Shown: piece by piece, positions 28,790 through 37,836 of the stretch | How positions within the stretch are numbered: the first letter of the stretch is position 1 | How the letters are laid out: each line of letters begins with the position of its first letter | From: Deltaproteobacteria bacterium | GTDB taxonomy: Bacteria > Myxococcota > Myxococcia > Myxococcales > 40CM-4-68-19 | DNA: 64,000 bases | NCBI GenBank assembly: GCA_005879805.1 | Contig: VBKL01000053.1 | Location: forward strand, 29,520 to 93,519 | Reading direction: 5' to 3' | Translations under genes and position numbers: made by a program | The notes under the pieces: model-generated | Database searches by the model: none | The model's input: the letters and a program-made list of their open reading frames with translations, nothing else | What the model was told of the DNA's origin: nothing

Positions 28790-30133
28790 TCAGTGGACCT
28801 TGGGAGCCGGCGGAGTGGAGACGAGCACTGTGGGCTTCTCGGCGGGCTTGCGCGCTACTTCCACCTTCAGGACGCGGCGCTCGTCGGCCGCTTTGACGGT
28901 GAAGGTGAGGCCGCCCCAGACCACGAGCGATCCGCTCGGCGGCACCCGGCCGGCGGTGGCGGTGAGAAATCCGCCCAGCGTCTCGTAGTCACCCTCTTCC
29001 GGAAAATCGACGCCGAGGTGTTCCTCGACCTCGCGCAGCGAGACCGCGCCATCGGCGAGGATCACGCCGTCGCTCTGCACGCGAAGCTTCTTCTCCTCGA
29101 CGTCGCTCTCGTCGTGGATCTCGCCGACGATCTCCTCCACCACGTCCTCGAGGGTGACGATGCCGCTCGTGCCGCCGAACTCGTCCACCACGATGGCGAT
29201 GTGGGTCTTGCGCCGCTGCATCTCGGCGAGGAGCCGCGAGACCTTCATCACCTCCGGGACGAAGAACGGCCGCTTCACGTACTTGGCGAGCTGGAAGTGG
29301 TCAGGGTCGAGCCCTTTGCGCAGGTCGGCCAGCATGAGCTTCACGTAGAGGATGCCGACCACCTCGTCCATCGTCCCGCGGTAGACGGGGATGCGGGAGA
29401 GCTCGCTCTCGGTCGCGAGCTTCATCACGTCTTCGTAGCTCGCTGCCTCCTCCAGCGCGACCACCTGCGTGCGCGGGAGCATGATTTCCTTCACCAGCAC
29501 CTCGGTGAAGGCGAGCACCGAGCTGAGGAGCCGCTCCTTCACCTTGTCGAGCGACCCTTGCCGGGCGCCGAGCTCGATGAGGTATTCCAGCTCTTGCGAG
29601 GTCACCGATTCACCGCCCGTCTCCACCTTGATTGCGCGGGAAAGCCCGCGCGGGATCTGCACGAAGAGCCAGGCGAGGGGCCAGAGCAGGAAATAGACGA
29701 TCGCGACCAGCGGCATGAGCGCCAGGGCGAACCCCGTCGCGTGGCGCTTGGCGAAGGTCTTGGGCGTGATCTCCCCGAAGATGAGGAGCACGAGCGTGGT
29801 CAGGCCCGTGAAGAGCACCAGGCCGTTGGAGAAGCCCATCTGGTCGGCGACGAGCGCGGTGATGGAGCCCATTCCCACGTTCACCAGCGTCGCGCCGAGG
29901 AGGAGCGCGGAGAGGATGCGTTCCGGGTGCCGCTGCCAGAGCTTGAGGAGCGCGCCGCGCCAGCCCCGGGTCTCGGTCAGGTGCTGGACGCGCGCCTCTC
30001 CGAGCGCGGTGAGCGCCGTCTCGGCCGACGAGAAGAAGCCGGCGAGAAAGAGTCCCGCGACGAGCAGGATCCATTGCCAGTCGTGTACCACCGGTCGGTT
30101 ATAGGACGTCGGGCGCGGAGCCGCCTCTTCCAC
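28790..30133 (-). CDS. CorB/CNNM-type CBS-domain membrane protein
   Basis: A 447-residue protein: a DUF21/CNNM transmembrane domain of about four helices (ILLVAGLFLAGFFSSAETAL, LLGATLVNVGMGSITAL, FGEITPKTFAKRHA), a CBS pair (VKEIMLPRTQVVALE, then the second CBS near HIAIVVDEFGGTSGIVTLED) and a C-terminal CorC/HlyC transporter-associated domain. Members export or sense Mg2+ (CorB), although some were annotated as haemolysins. The GTG at 30133 is in the arm of a hairpin; the GTG at 30091, just before the first helix, is an alternative start. Confidence 0.9.
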   Translation of the reverse strand: MEEAAPRPTSYNRPVVHDWQWILLVAGLFLAGFFSSAETALTALGEARVQHLTETRGWRGALLKLWQRHPERILSALLLGATLVNVGMGSITALVADQMGFSNGLVLFTGLTTLVLLIFGEITPKTFAKRHATGFALALMPLVAIVYFLLWPLAWLFVQIPRGLSRAIKVETGGESVTSQELEYLIELGARQGSLDKVKERLLSSVLAFTEVLVKEIMLPRTQVVALEEAASYEDVMKLATESELSRIPVYRGTMDEVVGILYVKLMLADLRKGLDPDHFQLAKYVKRPFFVPEVMKVSRLLAEMQRRKTHIAIVVDEFGGTSGIVTLEDVVEEIVGEIHDESDVEEKKLRVQSDGVILADGAVSLREVEEHLGVDFPEEGDYETLGGFLTATAGRVPPSGSLVVWGGLTFTVKAADERRVLKVEVARKPAEKPTVLVSTPPAPKVH

Positions 30134-30165
30134 GCCCGGAAGTCCCCTCCACGGGGGGCCGGGCG
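30133..30165 (-). other. Intergenic hairpin between ndk and corB-like gene
   Basis: CGCCCGG (30133-30139) pairs with CCGGGCG (30159-30165), and inside it CCCC with GGGG, giving a stable GC hairpin. There is no T-run, so it is not a classical terminator; it could attenuate or protect mRNA between the two minus-strand genes. Confidence 0.4.
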
Positions 30166-30178
30166 GGGGGCTGGAAGG

Positions 30179-30619
30179 CTAGCGCTTCTTCCAGTCGTAT
30201 CGGACGAGGTCGGTCTGGGCGAAGAACCAGGCGATCTCGTTGCGGGCGTTTTCCGCCGAATCGGAGCCGTGCGCGCTGTTCGCCTCGATGCTCTTGGCGA
30301 AGAGCTTGCGGATGGTGCCCTCGGCCGCCTTGGCGGGGTCCGTTGCGCCCATCACCTCCCGGTTCTTGGCCACCGCGTTCTCGCCCTCCAGGACCTGGAC
30401 GATGACCGGCCCGCTCGTCATGTACTCGACGAGCGACTTGAAGAAGGGGCGTTCCTTGTGGACGGCGTAGAAGCCTTCCGCCTCGGGGCGCGTGAGGTGC
30501 ATCATCTTCATCGCCACCGGCTTGAGCCCGGCTTCCTCGAGCTTCGTCAGGATCTTGCCGATGACCCCTTGCTGGAGGGCGTCTGGCTTGAGAATGCTCA
30601 GCGTCCGTTCGACCGCCAT
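30179..30619 (-). CDS. ndk: Nucleoside diphosphate kinase
   Basis: A 146-residue cytoplasmic enzyme that equilibrates nucleoside di- and triphosphates by a phospho-His intermediate. It starts [14 protein letters not shown] and has the active-site motif NSAHGSDS. Length is typical. ATG 30619 has GGAG about 8 nt upstream. It heads a minus-strand series toward the CorB-like protein, rlmN and the PfkB kinase. Confidence 0.97.
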   Translation of the reverse strand: MAVERTLSILKPDALQQGVIGKILTKLEEAGLKPVAMKMMHLTRPEAEGFYAVHKERPFFKSLVEYMTSGPVIVQVLEGENAVAKNREVMGATDPAKAAEGTIRKLFAKSIEANSAHGSDSAENARNEIAWFFAQTDLVRYDWKKR

Positions 30620-30681
30620 GGCCTCGCTCCTTATTGCAAGGGTCGCGCTGCTACCACGGCCGATGGGCCGCGGGCAACCCC

Positions 30682-31044
30682 TTAGCGGGCGCCGGTCCAG
30701 AGCAGGACCAGGGCCACGAGAGCGGGCAACGCCTGCACGTAGAAGATGCGCCGGGTGACAGTCACCGCGCCGAAGATTCCGGCAAGAGCGACGCAAGCGA
30801 GGAAGAAGGTTGCCCGTGGCGCGAAGTCGGTGCGCGAGAAGACCGCCCAGAGGAGCCCCGCGGCGAGGAAGCCGTTGTAGAGACCCTGGTTCTGCGCGAG
30901 CTGCGCTGTGGCCTCGGCTTTCTCTGTGGTCATTCCGAACAGCTTCCTCGCCCGCGTGCGCCAGAGGAACATCTCGAGGACGAGGAAGTAGAAATGAAGC
31001 AGGGCGATCAACAACTTGAGGATCTGAGCGAGGGAGTTCGCCAT
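30682..31044 (-). CDS. DUF1304-like small membrane protein
   Basis: A 120-residue protein with four hydrophobic segments. [16 protein letters not shown] followed by KLFGM, then [15 protein letters not shown], resembles DUF1304 membrane proteins as I recall them. Role unknown. The ATG at 31044 is preferred to an in-frame upstream start because it begins directly at the first helix ([17 protein letters not shown]). Confidence 0.7.
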   Translation of the reverse strand: MANSLAQILKLLIALLHFYFLVLEMFLWRTRARKLFGMTTEKAEATAQLAQNQGLYNGFLAAGLLWAVFSRTDFAPRATFFLACVALAGIFGAVTVTRRIFYVQALPALVALVLLWTGAR

Positions 31045-31070
31045 TGCGAGCGGCGAGCCGACTGCGCCAT

Positions 31071-31403
31071 CTACTCGCACAGCACCACTCGCTTTCGGTC
31101 GCTGTGGTACGCGTACGTCTTCCCCGAAGCCTGCAACTCGATGAGGTACCCCGGCGTCTCCACCTGCGCGTACATCGTGTCGGGCTTCGGGCAGCCCAGG
31201 CTTGCGTCCGGCCAGGTTCGCGGCTGGACCGAGACCTTCTTCACCGCGCGCTCCTCGATCCCGAGGCGCTTCGCCAGATCCGTTCGCGCCAGTCCGTAGA
31301 GACGATCGGAATCGCTCGACGCCCCGCCGTCGGACGATCGCTGCGTCTTCGGCACCGCCGTGTGGCCGGAGGCGAAGAGGAGAACCGCGAGCAGCATCGA
31401 CAT
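31071..31403 (-). CDS. Small secreted hypothetical protein
   Basis: A 110-residue protein with a short signal peptide ([15 protein letters not shown]) and a C-terminal domain containing [35 protein letters not shown] and VVLCE. The W-P-D-x-S-L-G-C-P phrase recurs in small secreted proteins of unknown function; its two Cys may form a disulfide. The start at ATG 31403 is chosen to give the signal peptide. Confidence 0.65.
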   Translation of the reverse strand: MSMLLAVLLFASGHTAVPKTQRSSDGGASSDSDRLYGLARTDLAKRLGIEERAVKKVSVQPRTWPDASLGCPKPDTMYAQVETPGYLIELQASGKTYAYHSDRKRVVLCE

Positions 31404-31443
31404 GCCGCCGACCGTACCTCTTTTGGGATCGATCGGGGACCCG

Positions 31444-31953
31444 CTATCGCCGCGAGACTGGCTTCCGCGATCCCGAAGGACCCTTCGCCCTCGCCCGGCA
31501 AGCCGGACAGATGCCTTCGACCTGCACGCGCACGGCGCGCACCTCGAAACCCTGCGTTTCCTGCGGAGACACGCGGAGCGCGTCGAGGCGCGCGTCATGG
31601 AGGTCGATGACCTTCTTGCACGACACGCAGACGAGATGATGATGCGGGCGGCCCGCCCCCGTCCCCGGCAAGGCCGCCTCGTAGCGCCCCTGCTCGTGGA
31701 GCGTGTTCACGTCGCTGACCGCTCCGGCGGCGCGGAGCGCTTCCAGGTTCTTGTAGACGGTGGCGAGGGAAAGATTCGGCAGTTTCTCCCGCACCGCGAG
31801 GAAAAGCTGCTCCGCGGTCGGGTGATCGCGCGAGGCGGCGAGCGCGGCGAAGATGGCAAGGCGCTGCTCGGTCACGGCGAGCCCACGCGCGCGGAGGAGG
31901 GCCATGAACGTCGCCTCATCCATTCTCGGCGGGTTTTCTTTCCGGCGGGCCAC
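31444..31953 (-). CDS. Fur-family regulator, probably PerR-like
   Basis: A 169-residue metalloregulator. An N-terminal winged helix (TEQRLAIFAAL, DHPTAEQLFLAV, LSLATVYKNLEAL) is followed by the metal-binding half with HHHLVCVSC and, near the end, ICPACRA, two CxxC pairs for the structural Zn site. Placement as last gene of a rubrerythrin operon favours peroxide/iron sensing (PerR type), but Fur or Zur cannot be excluded from sequence alone. GTG at 31953 lies 3 nt after the DUF3501 gene. A palindrome upstream of the operon is a candidate binding site. Confidence 0.9.
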   Translation of the reverse strand: MARRKENPPRMDEATFMALLRARGLAVTEQRLAIFAALAASRDHPTAEQLFLAVREKLPNLSLATVYKNLEALRAAGAVSDVNTLHEQGRYEAALPGTGAGRPHHHLVCVSCKKVIDLHDARLDALRVSPQETQGFEVRAVRVQVEGICPACRARAKGPSGSRKPVSRR

Positions 31954-31956
31954 GGT

Positions 31957-32523
31957 TCACCCCCCGAGGTCGATGGCGAGCGACTTCTTCGCCGCAGCGC
32001 CCAGCTCCGCGCGGTGCGAGTACGCAGGGTGATCGATGACGACAGCCAGCGGCCGCGCCGGATCGATGCGGCCGCCGACGGGAAAGCGCACGTACTGCAC
32101 CGCCGACACGCGGCGTCCATCGTCGCGGCCCGGGTCGAAGTTTCCCCGCACGCGCCTGCCCTCCACCTCGACAAAGACGTGGTTGGCGAGGCCCGACAGC
32201 CGCGCAAGCTGCTCCTTCACCTCGGAGTCGCTTCCGGTGAGCTCGATGAGGAGCGTAGCCGAGAGCTCTCCGGGCCCGGGAAGCATGCCGTTGAAGCCCT
32301 CCAACTCCTCCTCGATCGCTTCGGGCGAGTCGATCCGCTCCACCCGCAGGACCTCCTGGACCTGGAACTTCACGGTCAGCCGGTTCTCGAACACGAAGGT
32401 CATGAACGGACCGACCGCCACGCGCCGATCCTGCTTGGCGGCGATGACGGCCTTGCGGAACTCGTCGCGCACGCCGTCGTAGTGCTTGAGCGGCCAGAGG
32501 TCTTTTCTCGTCAGCGGCTGCAT
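31957..32523 (-). CDS. DUF3501 family protein
   Basis: A 188-residue cytoplasmic protein starting QPLTRKDLWPLKHYD and containing VGPFMTFVFENRLTVKFQVQE and an acidic EAIEEELEGFN stretch, matching DUF3501. The family habitually lies beside rubrerythrin and a heterodisulfide-reductase-like Fe-S protein; its biochemical role is unknown. The ATG shares one base with the preceding stop (TGATG), so its translation is coupled to the Fe-S gene. Confidence 0.88.
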   Translation of the reverse strand: MQPLTRKDLWPLKHYDGVRDEFRKAVIAAKQDRRVAVGPFMTFVFENRLTVKFQVQEVLRVERIDSPEAIEEELEGFNGMLPGPGELSATLLIELTGSDSEVKEQLARLSGLANHVFVEVEGRRVRGNFDPGRDDGRRVSAVQYVRFPVGGRIDPARPLAVVIDHPAYSHRAELGAAAKKSLAIDLGG

Positions 32524-34199
32524 CACGATGTCTCTCCCTCGTCCCTGCGCGGCGAGCGCAAGCTGTCTCCCTGGAGCGCGCGGTGCAGCACGCGCACGGG
32601 ATGGAACGAACGCCGGCCGGTCTTCTGCGTGAGCTGCAGGCCCGCGAGAGGGCAATCGCTGCAGACGACATCGGGCTCGGCGCCTTCCACGGCCCGCGCA
32701 GCCTTCTCGGCCACCTTGAGCGACTCGGCGAAGAACTCCTTCTTCATTCCCCAGGTGCCGTCCATGCCGCAGCAGCGGTCGACCATCTGCACGTCGGCGC
32801 CCGCCCACTTGAGGAGATCGCGGCCGCGATAGCCGATGTTCTGCACGCGGTTGTGACAGGGAACGTGCACCGCCACCTTGCCGATCTTCTGCGCCGGCCT
32901 GGATAGCTTCTTCCCTCGGGCGAGCTGGAGGACGAGGTCGCTCGCGTCCACCACCGCGTCGGCGAGCGCCTTGGAGTCCGGCCCTGGCAGAAGCTCCGGG
33001 TACTCGCTCTTGAGCATGAGGGTGCAGCTCGGACCCGGGCTGCAGATCTTCTTTCCCTCGCGGACCGCGGGCATGAGCAGCTCGAGATTCTTGCGCGCCA
33101 GATCGCGCGCTCCCTCGAGGTCGCCGCCGTCGAGCTTGGGCATCCCGCAGCAGACCTGCTCCGGGACGTCCACGCGGCAGCCGGCCATCTCCAGCACCTC
33201 GACGACCGCCTTGCCGATCTCCGGATCGTTGTAGTTGACGAAGCAGGTTCCGAAGATGGCCACGTCCGCGGACGCCTCCGCGGGCGGCGGAAGCGGCGCC
33301 CGCCGCGACCACCATTGCAAGAGGGTCTCGCTGGCGTACTCGGGCAAGATCCGGTCGCGGTGGATCCCGATCGTGCTTTCCATCAACGCCCGGTTGAAAC
33401 GGGAGTGCGCCGCAGCGTTGGCGATGGGCGCGATCTTCGTCATCGCCGTCCCCACCGCGTCGGTCGCGCCGAGGTCCCGCTCGCGCAGGGCGATTCCTTC
33501 CTCCTGCGCCTGGTTGATCTTCGCCCGCAGCATCAGCTTCGGGAAATCCACCGCGAACTCGTGCGGTGGAACGTACGGGCATTTCGGATAGCAGAGCTTG
33601 CACTCGTAGCAGAGCTCGACGACCTTTCGATAATCGCCTTCCTGGAGCAGGCTGACCGGGTTCTCGGTCCGCACCTCCACCTTCTCGAGCAATTGCGCGG
33701 CCTCGTGCTCCTCGATCATCGCGCCGCCTTCCTCGAGGTGCTTCCCCGAGGCCTCGCCGGCGTGCGGATCGAGCTCGTCGATCCGGTTGAGCATCACCGT
33801 GAAGGACGGGCAGAGCGAGTAGCAGAGGCGACAGCCGTTGCAGATCTCGAAGACCCGGTGCAACTCCTTGTCCAGGTTGGCCTTGTCGAAGAAGAGCGGC
33901 GAGCCGTAGTTCATCCCGTGGGCATCGGCGACTTCCTTCGCCTCCCGGGCCTCGCCCCCTTGCGGCGGGTGTTGCACGGCGCCGGTTGCCGGATCGCCGA
34001 CCTGCTCGAGGAACTCGAGGTGCCCGTGGGCGTGGCCGGTCTCGCCTTCGGCGGTGTCGCGGAAGAGGCCCGCGATGTCGGGACGGCCTTCCACATCTGC
34101 CTGCTTGGCGAAGTACAGGTAGCGGCGGTTCGCCTGGCTCTCCCCGGCGAAAGCCGCTTTCAGGTTCTCGTGCGTCTTGCTCCCCTTCAGCTCCGGCAT
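32523..34199 (-). CDS. Rubrerythrin N-half fused to Fe-S oxidoreductase
   Basis: Residues 1-73 are rubrerythrin (ENLKAAFAGESQANRRYLYF, GLFRDTAEGETGHAHGH). After GDPATG (about 33981) the sequence changes to a GlpC/heterodisulfide-reductase-like protein: CNGCRLCYSLCPS and CYECKLCYPKCPY (two 4Fe-4S sites), then two CCG-type domains (VCCGMPKLDGG, CCGMDGTWGM). Elsewhere these are separate adjacent genes. Here rubrerythrin lacks its second helix pair, whose glutamates complete the di-iron site, so the fusion probably reflects a deletion rather than a working chimera. The Fe-S part may reduce peroxide-scavenging partners; the function is inferred from context. Confidence 0.8.
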   Translation of the reverse strand: MPELKGSKTHENLKAAFAGESQANRRYLYFAKQADVEGRPDIAGLFRDTAEGETGHAHGHLEFLEQVGDPATGAVQHPPQGGEAREAKEVADAHGMNYGSPLFFDKANLDKELHRVFEICNGCRLCYSLCPSFTVMLNRIDELDPHAGEASGKHLEEGGAMIEEHEAAQLLEKVEVRTENPVSLLQEGDYRKVVELCYECKLCYPKCPYVPPHEFAVDFPKLMLRAKINQAQEEGIALRERDLGATDAVGTAMTKIAPIANAAAHSRFNRALMESTIGIHRDRILPEYASETLLQWWSRRAPLPPPAEASADVAIFGTCFVNYNDPEIGKAVVEVLEMAGCRVDVPEQVCCGMPKLDGGDLEGARDLARKNLELLMPAVREGKKICSPGPSCTLMLKSEYPELLPGPDSKALADAVVDASDLVLQLARGKKLSRPAQKIGKVAVHVPCHNRVQNIGYRGRDLLKWAGADVQMVDRCCGMDGTWGMKKEFFAESLKVAEKAARAVEGAEPDVVCSDCPLAGLQLTQKTGRRSFHPVRVLHRALQGDSLRSPRRDEGETS

Positions 34200-34235
34200 C
34201 GTTCCTCCTGGCAGGTCCAGCGGTCCGGCACGTTG

Positions 34236-34248
34236 GAGAATTATTCTC
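34236..34248. promoter_or_regulatory. Candidate Fur/PerR operator palindrome
   Basis: GAGAATTATTCTC is a perfect 13-bp palindrome (6-bp arms, one central base) in an AT-rich patch of a very GC-rich sequence. It sits 37 bp upstream of the rubrerythrin ATG and 46 bp upstream of the divergent MFS gene. The operon it precedes ends with a Fur-family regulator, suggesting autoregulation. Size and A/T-rich core resemble PerR/Fur boxes; binding is inferred. Confidence 0.55.
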
Positions 34249-34294
34249 GAAAATGGATTCGGTCAACCGAAATCTTTTCCGGTAGAGGAAGGGC

Positions 34295-35491
34295 TTGCGC
34301 GCGCTCTCGGGGAAGTCGGGGATGTGGGTAGCGGGGGCGGTGCTCGCCCTGGTCTTCGTCGGGAGCACGCTGCCGACTTCGCTCTACGACTTCTACCAGA
34401 GCGAGCTCCACTTCTCGGAGATCACCCTCACCCTCATCTACTCGGCGTACGTGGCAGGTACGCTCCTGACGTTGCTCTTCGTCGGCCGCATCTCGGATCA
34501 GATCGGCCGCCGCCCCGCCGCGCTCGCGGGCCTCGCCCTTGCGGCGGCCAGCATGCTGGTGTTCGTCGCGAAGATCGCCATCGCGGTCCTCTTCGTCGCC
34601 CGCTTCCTCACCGGTCTCGCGGTAGGTCTCGCCGCGGGCGCGGCCACCGCGTGGATCGCGGAGCTCGATCCCCGCAAGAACGTCGAGCACAGCACCTCGG
34701 TCGCGGTGGGGAGCAATCTGTTCGGCCTCGCCCTGGGGCCCTTGTTGAGCGGCCTCCTCGCGCAGCTCGCTCCCTGGCCTCTGCGCCTGAGCCATCTCGT
34801 GTTCCTGGTCGCGCTCCTTCCCATGGCATTCGCCGTGGCGAAGGTTCGCGAGACGGTGAAGCAGTCGGACCACCGGGCGAGCGAGATCTCGCTGCGCCCG
34901 CGCATCGGCGTGCCACAAGAAAGCCGCGCCAGGTTCTTCGCGCCGGCGCTCACCGGGTTCGGCATCTTCGCGCTGGGCGGTTTCTACGCCGCCCTCACGC
35001 CCGGACTGCTCCGAGGTCCGCTCAGGCAGACGAACCGCGCCGTCGTCGGGTTGGTGATTTTCGAGTTCTTCACCGCTGGCGCCGCGGCGATCGCCCTCAC
35101 TCCGCGCATGCGCAGCAAGGCCTCGATGCTGGCCGGCCTCGCCCTCCTCGTGCCGAGCCTCGCGCTCGTCGTGATGTCCGGGATGGTCCGGTCCCTACCG
35201 CTCGTCGTCGTCGCCACCGCGCTGGGCGGCGTGGCGCTCGCCTTCGGCTATCGGGGCAGCCTGGAGGTGGTCAACCAGATCGCGCCCGACGATCGGCGCG
35301 CGGAGATCGTCTCGACCTATCTTCTCTTCTGCTACACGGGCACCTCCCTGCCCGTCATCGGAGTCGGCATCGTCTCGCAGCTGGTGAGCCCTCCGATCGC
35401 CCACATCGCCTTTGCCATCACCATCGCGCTCTTCGCGCTCGGAGCGCTTCTCGCGAGCCGCGCGATCAAACCGGTCGCTACAGCCGGCTGA
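34295..35491 (+). CDS. MFS transporter
   Basis: A 398-residue inner-membrane transporter with about 12 helices. The loop 2-3 motif FVGRISDQIGRRPAAL is the classic MFS signature. It probably exports a small molecule; the substrate is unknown. TTG at 34295 with GAGGAAGGG upstream is the likely start; ATG 34322 is an alternative. It shares the regulatory region, and possibly the Fur-type operator, with the rubrerythrin operon. The last 14 bp overlap the convergent mlaD gene. Confidence 0.88.
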   Translation: MRALSGKSGMWVAGAVLALVFVGSTLPTSLYDFYQSELHFSEITLTLIYSAYVAGTLLTLLFVGRISDQIGRRPAALAGLALAAASMLVFVAKIAIAVLFVARFLTGLAVGLAAGAATAWIAELDPRKNVEHSTSVAVGSNLFGLALGPLLSGLLAQLAPWPLRLSHLVFLVALLPMAFAVAKVRETVKQSDHRASEISLRPRIGVPQESRARFFAPALTGFGIFALGGFYAALTPGLLRGPLRQTNRAVVGLVIFEFFTAGAAAIALTPRMRSKASMLAGLALLVPSLALVVMSGMVRSLPLVVVATALGGVALAFGYRGSLEVVNQIAPDDRRAEIVSTYLLFCYTGTSLPVIGVGIVSQLVSPPIAHIAFAITIALFALGALLASRAIKPVATAG

Positions 35492-37079
35492 TCGGCAGCG
35501 CGCTCAACAAGAGCTTGATGTCGTCGTCGTTGAAGAAGAACCCGGCGCCGATGAAGAAGTCGCGCCCGCTGATGATGCGGGTCTTGTCGACGTCGTCCTG
35601 GATGGGCCGGTTGACCACGTCGTCCGCGCCGGCGGTGATGAGCAGGTGGTCGAGGAATCGATAATCCGCGTAGATCTTCAAACGCGGGTGGTCCTTGAGC
35701 GGGTTGGCGAATTCGAAAGCGTCGGCCGAAAGCGTGAGCGCGTCGTTGAAGAGGTGGAACTTCACGCCGAAGCCGCCCGTGTTCTCCAGGATGCCGAAGC
35801 GGCCCGAGATGAACCCGTAGCGCTTGGCGAGATAGGCGCTGAACTTCAGCTGCCGCTCGGTGGTGATCTGCGTGACGTTGGCGGGAAAGAAGGCGTTGTT
35901 GATGGTTCCGTCGAGGAACTGGTTGTTGATCTGCACGCGCCGGGTGAGTCCGCGCGGATCGTCGACCAGCTCGAAGCCGTACCACTTGTCGGGTTTGGGG
36001 ATGATGCGGAGCGAGAAGTAATTCTTGGTCCAGGGGTTGTAGGAATAGTTGGCGAGGGCGCTGGTGGTCCGCGAGGGGCTCGGATTGCCGATGAGGAACT
36101 CGCTGCGCTCCTGGATCTCGATGCGCAGCTGCGACGCGGACCCGAACAGATCGGTGAGGGCCGTCGCCGCCTTGTCGAGGTTCTTGCCCAGCTTGTCGTC
36201 GTTGACGAGGTGCCCGATGGTTCCCTGTCCGGTGTTGATCTTCTCGCTGATCTGCTGGACGTTGGCGAGGGTCTTGTCGAGCTTCTCCAGGCTCGAGCGC
36301 AGGCTGCCGACGCTCTGCCTGAGCTCGCCCTGATCCTGCGAGCCGACCACGTTGCCGACGGTGCGGAGGATGTCGCGGGCTTCGGCGGTGGCGTCGCGGG
36401 TATTGCGCAGGATGTCCATCACGTCGCTTTCGCCGTTGCCGCTGATGCGGCGCAGATCGCCGGTGAAGGCCTGCACGTTGCCGAGGATGGTGTCGACCTT
36501 CTCGGTGCTGCGGTCGATGACCGAGGACAGGCCCTCGGTGATCTTGCGCAGGTTCGCGACGATGGTCCGGAGGTTGTCCTCGCCCTCGCTGGTCCCGAGC
36601 ACCTTGCGGATGTTGCCGGTGACGTCCTGGATGTCTCCGGCGATCTTGTTCAGGGACTGAAAGATCTCGTTCATGCCCGGCTGCCGCAGGACGTTCTTGA
36701 TCTCGTCTCCGTCCCGGAGCGGCGGCTGCGAGGCGGAGCCCGGCGTCAAATCGAGGAGGAAGTCGCCGAGGATGCTCTCCGACCGCTTGGAGATGGCGGC
36801 GTCCTGGTGGAGAACGTACTGCGCGCGAATCTTCAGCCAGACCTTGGCGCGGGCGGTCTGCTGATCGAGCTCGATCCGATCCACCTGGCCGACCGGAATG
36901 CCGGCGATCTGCACGCGCGAGCGCGCGCCCAGACCCGTGGCGTCGTCGAAGTAGGCGAAGACGCGGTAGCTCTTCTCGCCGCCGATGTTCGCGCCGATGA
37001 AGTACAGGCCGAGCGCGAAGGCGATCGCCGCCGCCGCGACCACCAGCCCGACCCGTAGAGGTGTCCAGAAGGATGCCAC
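35478..37079 (-). CDS. mlaD: MlaD-type MCE lipid-transport protein
   Basis: A 533-residue protein anchored by one N-terminal helix (LRVGLVVAAAAIAFALGLYF), then an MCE domain (YFDDATGLGARSRVQIAGIPVGQVDRIEL), a long helical coiled region to ~330, and a C-terminal stretch of alternating strands ending LLLSALPISRL. It would bridge the periplasm with phospholipid, held by MlaEF. At 533 residues it is much longer than E. coli MlaD (183), resembling PqiB/YebT-like or myxobacterial forms with a barrel-like tail. GTG start at 37079. Confidence 0.88.
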   Translation of the reverse strand: MASFWTPLRVGLVVAAAAIAFALGLYFIGANIGGEKSYRVFAYFDDATGLGARSRVQIAGIPVGQVDRIELDQQTARAKVWLKIRAQYVLHQDAAISKRSESILGDFLLDLTPGSASQPPLRDGDEIKNVLRQPGMNEIFQSLNKIAGDIQDVTGNIRKVLGTSEGEDNLRTIVANLRKITEGLSSVIDRSTEKVDTILGNVQAFTGDLRRISGNGESDVMDILRNTRDATAEARDILRTVGNVVGSQDQGELRQSVGSLRSSLEKLDKTLANVQQISEKINTGQGTIGHLVNDDKLGKNLDKAATALTDLFGSASQLRIEIQERSEFLIGNPSPSRTTSALANYSYNPWTKNYFSLRIIPKPDKWYGFELVDDPRGLTRRVQINNQFLDGTINNAFFPANVTQITTERQLKFSAYLAKRYGFISGRFGILENTGGFGVKFHLFNDALTLSADAFEFANPLKDHPRLKIYADYRFLDHLLITAGADDVVNRPIQDDVDKTRIISGRDFFIGAGFFFNDDDIKLLLSALPISRL

Positions 37080-37089
37080 TCGCGCGATC

Positions 37090-37836
37090 CTATGTCCGTC
37101 CGAACCATGTAGCGAGGAAATGCTTGGTGTGCGGCTCCTGGGTGTGCCGCAGCTTCTCCGGCGGACCCATCTCGACGATGCGGCCGTCGTGCAGCATCGC
37201 CACCACGTCGCCGATGTGGAAGGAGCTGCCGATGTCGTGGCTGATCACCACGCTCGTGACCCCCAGCTTCTCGCGCGCTCCGATGATCATGTCGTCGACG
37301 CTCTCGGTGGTGAGCGGGTCGAGGCCGGTGGTCGGCTCGTCGTAGAGGACGATCTTCGGGTCGCGGATGATGGCGCGGGCGAGGCCCACCCTCTTGCGCA
37401 TGCCTCCGGAGAGCTCGGCGGGGAATTTCTCCTCGACGCCGAAGAGGTCGACGATGGCCAGCTTCTCCTTCACCTTCTCGCGGATCTCCTCCTCGGACAG
37501 CTTGGTGTGCTCCCGCAGGGCGAAGGCGACATTGTCACGCACCGTCATCGAGTCGAAGAGAGCCGCGCTCTGGAAGACCATGCCCATGCGCGTCCGGAAG
37601 CGCGCGAGCTCCTGGCGGTCCATGACCGAGATGTTCTCCCCGTCGACGATGACTTCCCCCTGATCCGGCTTGAAGAGGCCCATGATGTGCTTCATGAGGA
37701 CCGTCTTGCCGCTTCCGGAGCCACCGAGCACGACGGTGGTGGTTCCAGGCATCATCTGGAGGTCGATTCCCTTCAGGACCTGGTTGCCGCCAAAGGACTT
37801 GTAGAGGTCGCGGACGTCGATCATCGGCTCGGTCAT
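37090..37836 (-). CDS. mlaF: Mla-type ABC transporter ATPase
   Basis: A 248-residue ATP-binding subunit with Walker A GGSGSGKT, signature LSGGMRKRVGLARA and Walker B KIVLYDEPTTGLDP. The sequence DPLTTESVDDMI and the short C-terminal helix match MlaF. It energises phospholipid movement between inner and outer membranes with MlaE and MlaD. Its ATG overlaps the mlaE stop (ATGA), and mlaD follows after 10 bp. Confidence 0.95.
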   Translation of the reverse strand: MTEPMIDVRDLYKSFGGNQVLKGIDLQMMPGTTTVVLGGSGSGKTVLMKHIMGLFKPDQGEVIVDGENISVMDRQELARFRTRMGMVFQSAALFDSMTVRDNVAFALREHTKLSEEEIREKVKEKLAIVDLFGVEEKFPAELSGGMRKRVGLARAIIRDPKIVLYDEPTTGLDPLTTESVDDMIIGAREKLGVTSVVISHDIGSSFHIGDVVAMLHDGRIVEMGPPEKLRHTQEPHTKHFLATWFGRT

